From Sphingobacterium sp. (GTDB lineage: Bacteria > Bacteroidota > Bacteroidia > Sphingobacteriales > Sphingobacteriaceae): DNA of 20,451 bases. The stretch is taken from NCBI GenBank assembly GCA_030146225.1, contig JASLCA010000318.1, positions 1 to 20,451 on the forward strand. Direction: 5' to 3'. The notes below the pieces were generated by a model. That model did not search any database. It was not told where the DNA came from and worked only from the letters and a program-made list of their open reading frames with translations. Position 1 is the first letter of the stretch. Each line of letters begins with the position of its first letter. This document shows, piece by piece, positions 1-7,648 of this stretch. The position numbers were made by a program, and so were the translations under genes.

Positions 1-1831
1 CTAACCATTCAGCTGCATTTTTTTGGGCTTCTGTAGCGGGAGCATCAATGGTTTCCCAGCCTTTTACCAAGCGGAATGCATTCCAAATTTTATTAGCAAA
101 GTTCCGCCCTTGCTCACAGTAGGATACGTCAAACATCAGGTCATTTCCTGCTGGAGATGACAACAACATGCCCACGCGTACTCCATCCGTCCCGTATTGA
201 TCCATAAGCTCAATGGGGTCAGGGGAGTTGCCTAATGATTTGGACATCTTGCGCCCTAACTTATCGCGTACGATACCTGTAAGGTAGACGTTCTTAAAGG
301 GTGGTTTTTGTGTATAGTCATGGCCCATAATAATCATGCGTGCAATCCAAAAGAAGAGAATCTCAGGTGCAGTTACAATATCATTTGTGGGGTAATAGTA
401 GTTGAATTCGGCATTGTCAGGGTTGCGTACTCCATCAAATACCGACATCGGCCATAGGCCTGAGGAGAACCAAGTGTCTAAAACATCTTCTTCTTGACGT
501 AGGCCAAGAACTGATTTTCCTTGCGCGCTAAATTCAGCTAAAGCTTCGGCTTCGGTCTTGGCGACTACCCATTCGTTTTTCTCATTGTACCAGGCTGGAA
601 TACGCTGCCCCCACCATAATTGGCGAGAGATACACCAGTCCTTAACATTCTCCATCCAATGCTTGTAGGATGCAAAGAATTTCTCTGGGATAAGCTTAAT
701 GCTGCCATTCTCTACATACTCCAATGCAGGCTTGGCCAGATCTTCCATCTTACAGAACCATTGCATAGATAGCTTGGGCTCAATAACGGCATCAGTACGC
801 TCAGAAAAGCCTACTTGAGATTTATAATCTTCAATCTTCTCAATTTGGTCAACTTCTTCAAGCATCTTAACGATTTTCTTGCGCGCCACAAAGCGGTCTT
901 CACCTACTAGGATCTGCGCCTTTTCATTAAGCGTACCATCATCGTTTAGCAGGTCAATAACCGCTAAATTATGTTTCTGTCCGAGCTCATAGTCGTTGAG
1001 ATCATGCGCAGGGGTTACCTTTAGACAACCAGTACCGAAATCCATCGCTACATAAGTGTCTTCTATAATTGGAATCTCTCGGTTAATTAATGGTACCTGT
1101 ACGGTCTTGCCTTTTAAGTGGCTATAACGCTCGTCATTTGGGTTAATACAGATGGCTGTATCGGCCATAATGGTTTCAGGGCGTGTGGTTGCGATAACAA
1201 TATGCTCGGTGCTATCTGTAATAGCATAGCGGATATAGTATAGCTTTTGGTTAACCTCTTTACGGATTACTTCTTCATCAGATAGCGCTGTTTTACTCTG
1301 GGGATCCCAGTTTACCATTCGTACCCCACGGTAGATATAACCCTCCTTGTAAAAGCGGATAAATGTATCGATAACGGATTCCGAAAGATCGGGATCCATA
1401 GTAAACTTTGTACGTTCCCAATCACAGGAAGCACCTAGTTTTTCGAGTTGTTTGAGGATAATGCCTCCATATTTTTCCTTCCATACCCAAGCATGGTCTA
1501 AGAAGTCCTCGCGGGATAGCGATTCCTTGCTAATCCCTTGCTCCTTAAGCATAGCGACGACTTTAGCTTCCGTGGCAATGGATGCATGATCGGTACCGGG
1601 TACCCAACAGGCATTTTTTCCTAACATACGTGCACGACGGATCAAGACATCTTGAATCGTGTTGTTTAGCATGTGCCCCATATGCAAGACCCCCGTGACA
1701 TTTGGTGGTGGCATCACAATGGTGTATGGCTCGCGTTCATCTGGAGTGGAACGGAAAAAACCGTTAGCCTTCCAGTAGGAGTACCATTTTTCTTCTGCTT
1801 CTTTCGGATTGTAATTCTTTGCTATGCTCAT
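1..1831 (-). CDS. valS: Valine--tRNA ligase (partial, C-terminus beyond window edge)
   Basis: Class I aminoacyl-tRNA synthetase that charges tRNA-Val with valine in the cytosol. 610 codons are visible; bacterial ValRS is usually about 870-950 residues, so the end of the anticodon-binding region and the C-terminal coiled coil lie outside the window. Seen in the translation: the PPPNVTG segment followed by the HIGH-type motif HMGH at residues 50-53 (bases 1673-1684), the CP1 editing-domain signature TTRPET, the WWGQRIPAW and DTWFSSGLWP motifs, and the KMSKS loop at residues 528-532 (bases 236-250). The protein begins MSIAKNYNPKEAEEKWYSYW, which is normal for the family, and no other in-frame Met fits. 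A TAnnTTTG-type -7 box (1854-1861, minus) lies 22 bases upstream of the start. It is transcribed away from the LTA-synthase-like pair. The reading frame shows no damage. Confidence 0.97.
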   Translation of the reverse strand, partial: MSIAKNYNPKEAEEKWYSYWKANGFFRSTPDEREPYTIVMPPPNVTGVLHMGHMLNNTIQDVLIRRARMLGKNACWVPGTDHASIATEAKVVAMLKEQGISKESLSREDFLDHAWVWKEKYGGIILKQLEKLGASCDWERTKFTMDPDLSESVIDTFIRFYKEGYIYRGVRMVNWDPQSKTALSDEEVIRKEVNQKLYYIRYAITDSTEHIVIATTRPETIMADTAICINPNDERYSHLKGKTVQVPLINREIPIIEDTYVAMDFGTGCLKVTPAHDLNDYELGQKHNLAVIDLLNDDGTLNEKAQILVGEDRFVARKKIVKMLEEVDQIEKIEDYKSQVGFSERTDAVIEPKLSMQWFCKMEDLAKPALEYVENGSIKLIPEKFFASYKHWMENVKDWCISRQLWWGQRIPAWYNEKNEWVVAKTEAEALAEFSAQGKSVLGLRQEEDVLDTWFSSGLWPMSVFDGVRNPDNAEFNYYYPTNDIVTAPEILFFWIARMIIMGHDYTQKPPFKNVYLTGIVRDKLGRKMSKSLGNSPDPIELMDQYGTDGVRVGMLLSSPAGNDLMFDVSYCEQGRNFANKIWNAFRLVKGWETIDAPATEAQKNAAEWL

Positions 1832-1853
1832 TTTTATCTGGGAATTCAAAACA

Positions 1854-1861
1854 CAAAAATA
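1854..1861 (-). promoter_or_regulatory. valS: Putative valS promoter -7 box (TATTTTTG)
   Basis: On the minus strand this reads TATTTTTG, an exact match to the Bacteroidetes -7 consensus TAnnTTTG. It would start transcription near base 1850, giving a leader of roughly 20 bases before the valS ATG at 1831. No convincing -33 TTTG is present; that position is occupied by the inverted repeat at 1872-1906. Confidence 0.5.
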
Positions 1862-1871
1862 CGGAATTATT

Positions 1872-1906
1872 AAGATTTATAGGCATGCTATGCCTAATAA
1901 AATCTT
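1872..1906. repeat. Extended inverted repeat between divergent valS and LTA-synthase-like genes
   Basis: Perfect inner arms TAGGCAT (1880-1886) and ATGCCTA (1890-1896) flank a 3-base centre. Perfect outer arms AAGATTT (1872-1878) and AAATCTT (1900-1906) extend the dyad, with one unpaired base on the left and three on the right. It sits about where the -33 element of the valS promoter should be and also upstream of the divergent gene's -7 box at 1950-1957. It could be an operator serving one or both genes. It would be a terminator only for read-through from outside, which the divergent layout makes unlikely. Confidence 0.55.
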
Positions 1907-1949
1907 GCAGTTGTTACAATAGGCACCCCAGTTCTTCTTGAATAATATG

Positions 1950-1957
1950 TACTTTTG
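1950..1957 (+). promoter_or_regulatory. Putative -7 box for the LTA-synthase-like pair (TACTTTTG)
   Basis: TACTTTTG matches TAnnTTTG exactly and lies 39 bases before the ATG at 1997. It would start transcription near 1961. No good -33 TTTG is seen at the usual spacing, so this rests on the -7 box alone. Confidence 0.4.
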
Positions 1958-1996
1958 ACAATTGTTTTATAATATTATATAGTAAGTGTGGTACAC

Positions 1997-3871
1997 ATGA
2001 TGAAAAACGGATTCCATTGGCGGTCTAACATCTCCTTCTTCGTAGCATTGTTTTTGTATTGGTTACTCCTTTGTTTCTTAGATAGATTAGTATTTTTTGC
2101 AAGCATATTTCATAAGATTTCTGAGCGAGAGGATGTTTTCTTTGCTTTCTTATATGGCATGAAGATGGACTTTTCTTTAAGTTCTTACCTGTTAATTATA
2201 CCTTTATTATTCTATGGGATTCAATTTGGTATCTTTAGAAGGCCTGTTTCGCGCTGGTGGTTAAGGCTTTATTGTTTATTTCCTACGGTGCTCTTTGCAG
2301 CAATAACCATTACAAATCTGCCCTTGTATGAAGCTTGGGGAGAGAAGATAAGTCGTCGGGCGATAACCCTGGGCTTGGATACTGTAGGTGGGGTTTCCAG
2401 CTCGGTAGACATGGGCATGCTGGTGCAGGCTGCATTTGTATTGATTATCTACTTTACCTGTGCTCATTTTTTTTACCACCTGCTGGTGGTGAAGTACGCC
2501 AAGTTTAGCAAGCAGACCCCAGGTTCAACTTCGCTATTATTCTTCTTATGTGCATTTGTACTTTTTACGCTTATGCGTGGCGGCTATGGAAGGGCTACCT
2601 TAAATCCTAGTTCGGTTTATTTTTCGGATAATAATGCATCCAATCATATGGCTGTAAATACCTATTGGGCATTTTTAAAGGATATGACAAAGAGTTCGAA
2701 AAAGAATCCTTACCAGTTTATGGATGAACAGGAAGCCAGCCAATTACTTAAGTCTGTACTTCCTCATCCTACTGATTCTATCGAGCAGGTGCTACATACG
2801 GATCGACCAAATGTGGTGCTCGTAATCTTGGAGGGCTTGGTCGCTCAGGTTTTTGAAGATTTGGGTGGCGAGAAAGATGTTACTCCGCATATGAAGCAAC
2901 TGATGGATGAGGGGATCTCCTTTCGGAGAGCTTATTCTGCTGCGGATCGCTCCGACAAGGGCATGATTGCGGTCTTGAGTGGCTTTCCTGCGCAAGGTCC
3001 TGAAAGTATTATTAAGTATATCCCCAAGCATGAGAAGTTGAGTAGCATTGGACAAGTTTTTGACTCATTGGATTATGCCACTTCCTTTTATCATGGTGGA
3101 CAGAGTGAGTTTTATAATTTTAAGTCCTATATGTTTACACATGGCATCGAGCGGGTGGTGGACAATAATGACTTTCCACTTCATGTACGTCGTAACTCTT
3201 GGGGGGTATACGACCATGTTATTGCCAATAGGATGTTACAGGACTTAGGCAAGGAGAAAAAGCCATTTTTCAGCATCTTTTATACCTTGGTAAATCATGA
3301 GCCGTTTCATTTAGACGGGGAATATAAGTTTGGCAACAAGACCAAGGCGGATGCTTATAGAAGTACTTGTTTCTACACCGATAGCATGCTTTTCAACTTT
3401 GTGGAAAAGGCTAAGACGCAAGATTGGTATGCCAACACGGTATTTGTGGTTGTCTCGGATCACGGTCATATGTACCCTACGGAGAAGTATGGCTTGGATA
3501 TGCCAGAGCGTTTTCACCTCCCGCTGTTTATGTTTGGGGGAGCGATTAAGCCTGCCTACCAAGGACTGAAGGTAGATGATGTGGTCAGTCAGCTGGATAT
3601 TGCCGCGACCCTTGCGGGCTTTGTTGGGGATAAGAGTCATCGATTTAAATATTCTACCAATCTCTTTGACAAGCAGCGGAAGCATGTGGCCTTCTACAAT
3701 TCCAATAGCACTTTTGGCATTGTTACCAATACGGATGTGGTAGGCTATGATTTGCAGGGGCGGAAGGTGTCTTATACTAATTTATCGGATAAGCCAGCAC
3801 AAAGAGATAGCCTCTTGCATATTTCTAAAGCCTATTATCAGACGGTTTTTAAAGATTTTTTAAATTATTAA
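1997..3871 (+). CDS. LTA synthase family protein (membrane sulfatase-fold phosphotransferase), first of a pair
   Basis: Integral inner-membrane enzyme of the lipoteichoic-acid-synthase branch of the alkaline phosphatase/sulfatase superfamily. About five hydrophobic helices occupy the first 200 residues, followed by a periplasmic catalytic domain from about residue 270. Metal-site and catalytic residues seen, numbered from the ATG at 1997: NVVLVILEG with Glu279, DRSDKG with Ser319 as the likely nucleophile, an NHEPF motif near residue 435, and SDHGH at 487-491. Gram-positive LtaS uses Thr at the nucleophile position. Family members transfer phosphoglycerol, phosphoethanolamine or related groups to glycans or lipids; the substrate here cannot be told from sequence. 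The frame is open to a GTG at 1988, but the ATGs at 1997 or 2000 are more likely starts. No Shine-Dalgarno is present. The next gene starts 3 bases after this stop, so the two are almost certainly cotranscribed. Confidence 0.88.
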   Translation: MMKNGFHWRSNISFFVALFLYWLLLCFLDRLVFFASIFHKISEREDVFFAFLYGMKMDFSLSSYLLIIPLLFYGIQFGIFRRPVSRWWLRLYCLFPTVLFAAITITNLPLYEAWGEKISRRAITLGLDTVGGVSSSVDMGMLVQAAFVLIIYFTCAHFFYHLLVVKYAKFSKQTPGSTSLLFFLCAFVLFTLMRGGYGRATLNPSSVYFSDNNASNHMAVNTYWAFLKDMTKSSKKNPYQFMDEQEASQLLKSVLPHPTDSIEQVLHTDRPNVVLVILEGLVAQVFEDLGGEKDVTPHMKQLMDEGISFRRAYSAADRSDKGMIAVLSGFPAQGPESIIKYIPKHEKLSSIGQVFDSLDYATSFYHGGQSEFYNFKSYMFTHGIERVVDNNDFPLHVRRNSWGVYDHVIANRMLQDLGKEKKPFFSIFYTLVNHEPFHLDGEYKFGNKTKADAYRSTCFYTDSMLFNFVEKAKTQDWYANTVFVVVSDHGHMYPTEKYGLDMPERFHLPLFMFGGAIKPAYQGLKVDDVVSQLDIAATLAGFVGDKSHRFKYSTNLFDKQRKHVAFYNSNSTFGIVTNTDVVGYDLQGRKVSYTNLSDKPAQRDSLLHISKAYYQTVFKDFLNY

Positions 3872-3874
3872 GGG

Positions 3875-5806
3875 ATGAAGCCTATTCAGTTGACTGGAAT
3901 GTTTAATCGATTCCTAGCTTTAAGCCTGCGTTTCTTAGGATTGCTTGTACTGTATGCTTGCTTGCGGGTAGGCTTTTTCTTGTACAATCAATCCCTCTTT
4001 CCATTGGTTACTGGGCAGGACTTATGGGGCATGTTAGCCGGTGGGATACGCTTTGATATTGTGGCCTTGCTATACCTCAATAGCCTGTATATTGTAATGG
4101 TGTCGCTGCCCTTTCCCTTTACCTACAACAAGCGCTATCAAAGGCTGGCTAAGTGGGTCTTTTTGATAAGCAATGGGGTGGGCATTGCCTTAAACCTAAT
4201 GGACTATGCCTATTATCCTTTTACCCTGAAAAGAACTACTGGGACTGTGTTTAGTCAGTTTTCAAATGAATCCAATCTATTTCAATTGTTCTTGGATTTT
4301 ATGCTGGACTACTGGTATTTAGTACTTTTGTTTGGCCTGCTGCTATGGCTAATTTCCAAATTGTACGATCAGTTGCAGGAGCAACGGCCCTTGCAGTTTA
4401 GCTGGCTAGACTATACCCTGCGTACGGCATTGTTATTGCTCGTGGCTTTCTTATTTATTGGGGGGGTACGCGGCGGCTGGGCGCATAGTACTAGACCCAT
4501 TACGCTAAGCAATGCAGGGGACTATGTAAAGCATCCAGAGGAGATGAATATTGTTTTGAACACGCCTTTTAGCATGCTCAAAACATTAAAGGCGGTGCAG
4601 TTGAAAGCGCTTAATTATTATTCGGAAGCGGAGCTAAATGCGCGATATCCTGTTGTAAAGCAGCCCCAGCCGCAGGCTTCATTTGAGAAGATGAATGTGG
4701 TTTTCCTTATTATGGAGAGCTTTGCAAAGGAGTATGTGGGGGCTTTAAATACAGATTTGGATGGCGGTAATTACAAGGGCTATACCCCTTTCTTGGATTC
4801 GCTAATTGGAGAGTCCTATACCTTTACTCGGACTTATGCCAATGGACGTAAGTCTATTGATGCCTTGCCTTCGGTAATTACAGGCATTCCCTCTGTGGGA
4901 GAGCCTTTTGTCTTGTCCATCTATTCTGGCAATAAAACCACAAGCATTGCTAAGCTGCTGGGGGATGAAGGTTATGAGACGGCTTTCTTCCACGGCGCCC
5001 CCAATGGCAGTATGGGCTTTTCGGCTTATATGAAACTGGCAGGTGTTCAGCATTATTACGGCAAGAATGAGTATAATAATGATGCGGACTACGATGGGAT
5101 TTGGGGCATCTGGGATGAGCCTTTTATGCAATTTATGGCCGACAAGCTGGATCAGATGCCGGAGCCTTTTTTTGCAGGATTTTTTTCCTTGTCCTCTCAT
5201 CATCCCTTTAAGGTGCCCGAGCAATACAAGGGCGTGTTCCCTAAGGGGCCGCTTCCGGTACATGAACCCATTGGCTATTCCGACCATGCTTTAAAGCAAT
5301 TTTTTGCGAAGGCTTCTCAGATGCCTTGGTTTAAGAATACCCTCTTTGTATTGTGTGCGGATCATTCCACGACCAGTTATCTGCCGGAGTACAGTACCCC
5401 AGCCCAAGCCTTTGCCATTCCGATTCTTTTTTATGCGCCAGGGAAGGAGCTAAAGGGCGTAAAAGATAGATTGGTGCAGCAGATCGATATTATGCCTACG
5501 GTACTTAATTATCTGGGCTACAATAAGCCTTATTTCTCCTTTGGCTCGGATGCCTTTGGGATGGATTCAAATAATTTTCTGGTTAACAATATAGGCGGAA
5601 CCTTTAATTTCTTTCAAGGGGATTATTTTATGACGCATAATGGTCAGCAGCCTTTGTCTTTGTTTAACTTACGAAAGGATCGCTTGCAAAAGCACAACCT
5701 GCTGGAGCTTGAGAAAGCCGCGGTGGACAGCTTGGATCAACAGTTAAAGGCATTTATTCAGCAGTACAACTACCGTATGATTCACAATAAGCTAGTCGCT
5801 GATTAG
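3875..5806 (+). CDS. LTA synthase family protein (membrane sulfatase-fold phosphotransferase), second of a pair
   Basis: Paralogue of the preceding gene with the same plan: about five N-terminal membrane helices (residues ~15-200), then a periplasmic sulfatase-fold domain. Seen residues: NVVFLIMES with metal ligand Glu281, NGRKSID with Ser327 as probable nucleophile, SSHHPF at 440-445, and ADHS with Asp496/His497. The length of 643 residues is normal for the family. Sequence identity to its neighbour is visibly low outside the motifs, so the two probably act on different donors or acceptors, or at successive steps, rather than being a recent duplication. It is translated from an ATG 3 bases after the upstream stop, with no independent promoter room. 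Its TAG stop overlaps the stop of the convergent gene at 5803-6819. The phosphotransferase class is secure; the substrate is unknown. Confidence 0.88.
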   Translation: MKPIQLTGMFNRFLALSLRFLGLLVLYACLRVGFFLYNQSLFPLVTGQDLWGMLAGGIRFDIVALLYLNSLYIVMVSLPFPFTYNKRYQRLAKWVFLISNGVGIALNLMDYAYYPFTLKRTTGTVFSQFSNESNLFQLFLDFMLDYWYLVLLFGLLLWLISKLYDQLQEQRPLQFSWLDYTLRTALLLLVAFLFIGGVRGGWAHSTRPITLSNAGDYVKHPEEMNIVLNTPFSMLKTLKAVQLKALNYYSEAELNARYPVVKQPQPQASFEKMNVVFLIMESFAKEYVGALNTDLDGGNYKGYTPFLDSLIGESYTFTRTYANGRKSIDALPSVITGIPSVGEPFVLSIYSGNKTTSIAKLLGDEGYETAFFHGAPNGSMGFSAYMKLAGVQHYYGKNEYNNDADYDGIWGIWDEPFMQFMADKLDQMPEPFFAGFFSLSSHHPFKVPEQYKGVFPKGPLPVHEPIGYSDHALKQFFAKASQMPWFKNTLFVLCADHSTTSYLPEYSTPAQAFAIPILFYAPGKELKGVKDRLVQQIDIMPTVLNYLGYNKPYFSFGSDAFGMDSNNFLVNNIGGTFNFFQGDYFMTHNGQQPLSLFNLRKDRLQKHNLLELEKAAVDSLDQQLKAFIQQYNYRMIHNKLVAD

Positions 5807-6819
5807 CGCCAGAGCTTCTTATTAAAGGTATAGCGGAGGCTAAAGCTTTGCTGGTTGCTGGTTGCATCTGGGGCAAAGTGAAAGGATGCTATAAACTTGG
5901 CTTCTAGATTTTTTCTTCTGAAGGGGGTCCAGCCTAGGTCTAAGCGGTCGTACTGTTTACGCTGATAGAAGGAGTCGCCTAAAGGGAGGTTTTGAGGATC
6001 TCCTTGATAGAAGCTGTTGGCTAGGGAAAAGCTTTTATAAGCTAGGTATAGCTGAGCGAGGAATCCTTTTGTTTTACGCATCTCATATTTGCTCCGTATA
6101 CGATCAAAGCCAAGCGCAAAGCCCGCATCTATAGTTAAGGAGTCTAGGAGGGTATGCTTGCTTAAATCTGCACCTAGGCGAAGCAAGACTATGCCATTGT
6201 CCTGCACATGCTCATCTTCATTTATTGTACTTGTAAGGGCATTGTGATAGAGTAGGGCATCATTTGCAAAGTAGGCAGCGCCGAGCTTATACTTGCCCGA
6301 GGTACCCACTACAAATCGCTCCCGTTGTATTGGACTCTGCTTGCTGAGCCAGTCTATATACATGCTTTGGCGAAAGTTTTTATTTTTATAAGCTAAATAC
6401 AGCCCTTCTATATTGGGACGATCGTACATAAAGGTATCGGCTAGTACAAGCTTGGGGACATCTTTAAGGCGCTCATAACGGGGCATATGCCCTAGGGCAA
6501 AATCAAACTTCGCATTCTTAAATTGATAGTATACGATCGGCTTAACCCATTGCTTATTGTCTGTATTTGTGCCGAAATCTTGGTTGTAGTGCAGGCCTGC
6601 GACAACTCGATTGCTACTGTCTAATGCAAAGTAAAAGGTAGGGCTTATCATGGTTCCCAGGATGGTTCTGTCCAGGGTATAAGTTGATTTATACTCTCTG
6701 TTATCAATATACCCAAAGAAGTCTAGCTTTAAACCTACCTGCTGGGCTATGGCTGTGCTTGTAAACAAGAGGAATGTCCATACTGAAATCAGCCGCAAGA
6801 AGTACCTGGAAATACGCAT
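5803..6819 (-). CDS. Putative outer-membrane beta-barrel protein with signal peptide, function unknown
   Basis: 338 residues when started at the ATG at 6819. That start gives a clean signal peptide (MRISRYFLRLISVWTFLLF...), with likely cleavage after AIA before QQVGLKLDF. The frame stays open to an ATG at 6927, but the extra 36 residues would put a second hydrophobic stretch before the signal peptide, so I reject that start. The mature part is a series of alternating polar/hydrophobic strands rich in aromatic residues, with short turns, ending in FSLRYTFNKKLWR. This is typical of a porin-like outer-membrane barrel with about 14-16 strands. I see no TonB box, plug domain or lipobox. It is convergent with the LTA-synthase-like pair, sharing overlapping stop codons. 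It may be a porin or an assembly or anchoring partner; I do not recognise a named family. Confidence 0.75.
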   Translation of the reverse strand: MRISRYFLRLISVWTFLLFTSTAIAQQVGLKLDFFGYIDNREYKSTYTLDRTILGTMISPTFYFALDSSNRVVAGLHYNQDFGTNTDNKQWVKPIVYYQFKNAKFDFALGHMPRYERLKDVPKLVLADTFMYDRPNIEGLYLAYKNKNFRQSMYIDWLSKQSPIQRERFVVGTSGKYKLGAAYFANDALLYHNALTSTINEDEHVQDNGIVLLRLGADLSKHTLLDSLTIDAGFALGFDRIRSKYEMRKTKGFLAQLYLAYKSFSLANSFYQGDPQNLPLGDSFYQRKQYDRLDLGWTPFRRKNLEAKFIASFHFAPDATSNQQSFSLRYTFNKKLWR

Positions 6820-6992
6820 ACAATAAATATATAAAAAGAGCAAAGTCAAAAGCCTGCTGCTATTCGGCAAAATACTAAAAATAACAGATTGTAAAGTATT
6901 AAATAATATCTTCTTAAAAGCAAACAATTCAAGGCGGATTTAGTTTAACAATTAAGTGCTAACTAAATGTTTTACAGAAGAAATAATTAATT

Positions 6993-7580
6993 ATGACATC
7001 AACTATCCATAAGTTTAAAAGTACCCTCAAGCATTGGTATGTGCCATTGATTATTGGTATTCTACTTGTTTTATTGGGAATCCTATCCATGATGACCCCT
7101 TTGGGGACCTATGTAGCCATCAGTATGTTTGTCAGTGTGGCCTTTTTGTTTTCAGGGATTCTACAGCTGATTTTTGCAATTAGTAATAAAAATGAAATTG
7201 ATGGTTGGGGCTGGCAATTGGCAGCAGGTATTATTTACACCTTGTTAGGCTTGTATATTGTCGTAAATCCGCAGATTACCATGCTAACTCTACCCTTTGT
7301 TATCGCATTTTTTGCATTTATTCAAGCCATCTTTGGGATAGCGACTGCTATAGAGTTTAAGCAGATTGGATTGAAGAATTGGGGCTGGATGTTGTTCTGG
7401 TCTATATTGGGTTCGCTATTTGCATTAATCCTAATCTTTAATCCCGCATTGTCTGGTCTTTACATCGTGTATATGCTGAGCTTTGCGATTATCTTTTCTG
7501 GGATTATTAGCATCAGCATGGCCTTTCAGTTGCGGAGTATTCGCAAGCGTGTAAAGTCTTATATGTCTCGAGAAGATTAA
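6993..7580 (+). CDS. HdeD family (DUF308) membrane protein
   Basis: 195-residue integral membrane protein with six predicted helices in three hairpin-like repeats, separated by short polar loops. The motif-like segments DGWGWQLAAGIIYTLLGLYI and KNWGWMLFWSILGSLFAL are typical of the HdeD/DUF308 family. E. coli HdeD supports acid resistance at high cell density, but in Bacteroidota the family role is not established, so I would not transfer that function. It starts with ATG in an AT-rich context with no Shine-Dalgarno, and no convincing -7 box is seen in the 173-base upstream gap. The stop codon lies in the loop of a small hairpin (7569-7589), followed by a strong bidirectional terminator (7605-7632). 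Confidence 0.85.
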   Translation: MTSTIHKFKSTLKHWYVPLIIGILLVLLGILSMMTPLGTYVAISMFVSVAFLFSGILQLIFAISNKNEIDGWGWQLAAGIIYTLLGLYIVVNPQITMLTLPFVIAFFAFIQAIFGIATAIEFKQIGLKNWGWMLFWSILGSLFALILIFNPALSGLYIVYMLSFAIIFSGIISISMAFQLRSIRKRVKSYMSRED

Positions 7581-7589
7581 TGCTTCTCG
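7569..7589. repeat. Small stem-loop enclosing the HdeD-family stop codon
   Basis: Arms CGAGAAG (7569-7575) and CTTCTCG (7583-7589) are perfect, 7 bp, with a 7-base loop that contains the TAA stop (7578-7580). No T-run follows directly, so it is not a terminator by itself. It stands just before the terminator at 7605-7632. Confidence 0.5.
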
Positions 7590-7604
7590 GATATTGTCAA
7601 TAAA

Positions 7605-7632
7605 AAAAGGCCATCTGTATAGATGGCCTTTT
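7605..7632. terminator. Bidirectional intrinsic terminator (HdeD-family gene / sucB)
   Basis: Perfect 12-bp arms AAAAGGCCATCT (7605-7616) and AGATGGCCTTTT (7621-7632) with a GTAT loop. The arms begin in an A-run and end in a T-run, so the element works as a Rho-independent terminator on both strands. It lies between two convergent genes, which is where such a shared terminator is expected. Confidence 0.92.
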
Positions 7633-7648
7633 ATATTGCTGGGAGGTA

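Noticed and set aside
4802..5287. 161-codon minus-strand open frame opposite the second LTA-synthase-like gene
   Set aside because: It lies wholly within the conserved sulfatase-fold domain on the other strand; no family resemblance and no plausible initiation region.
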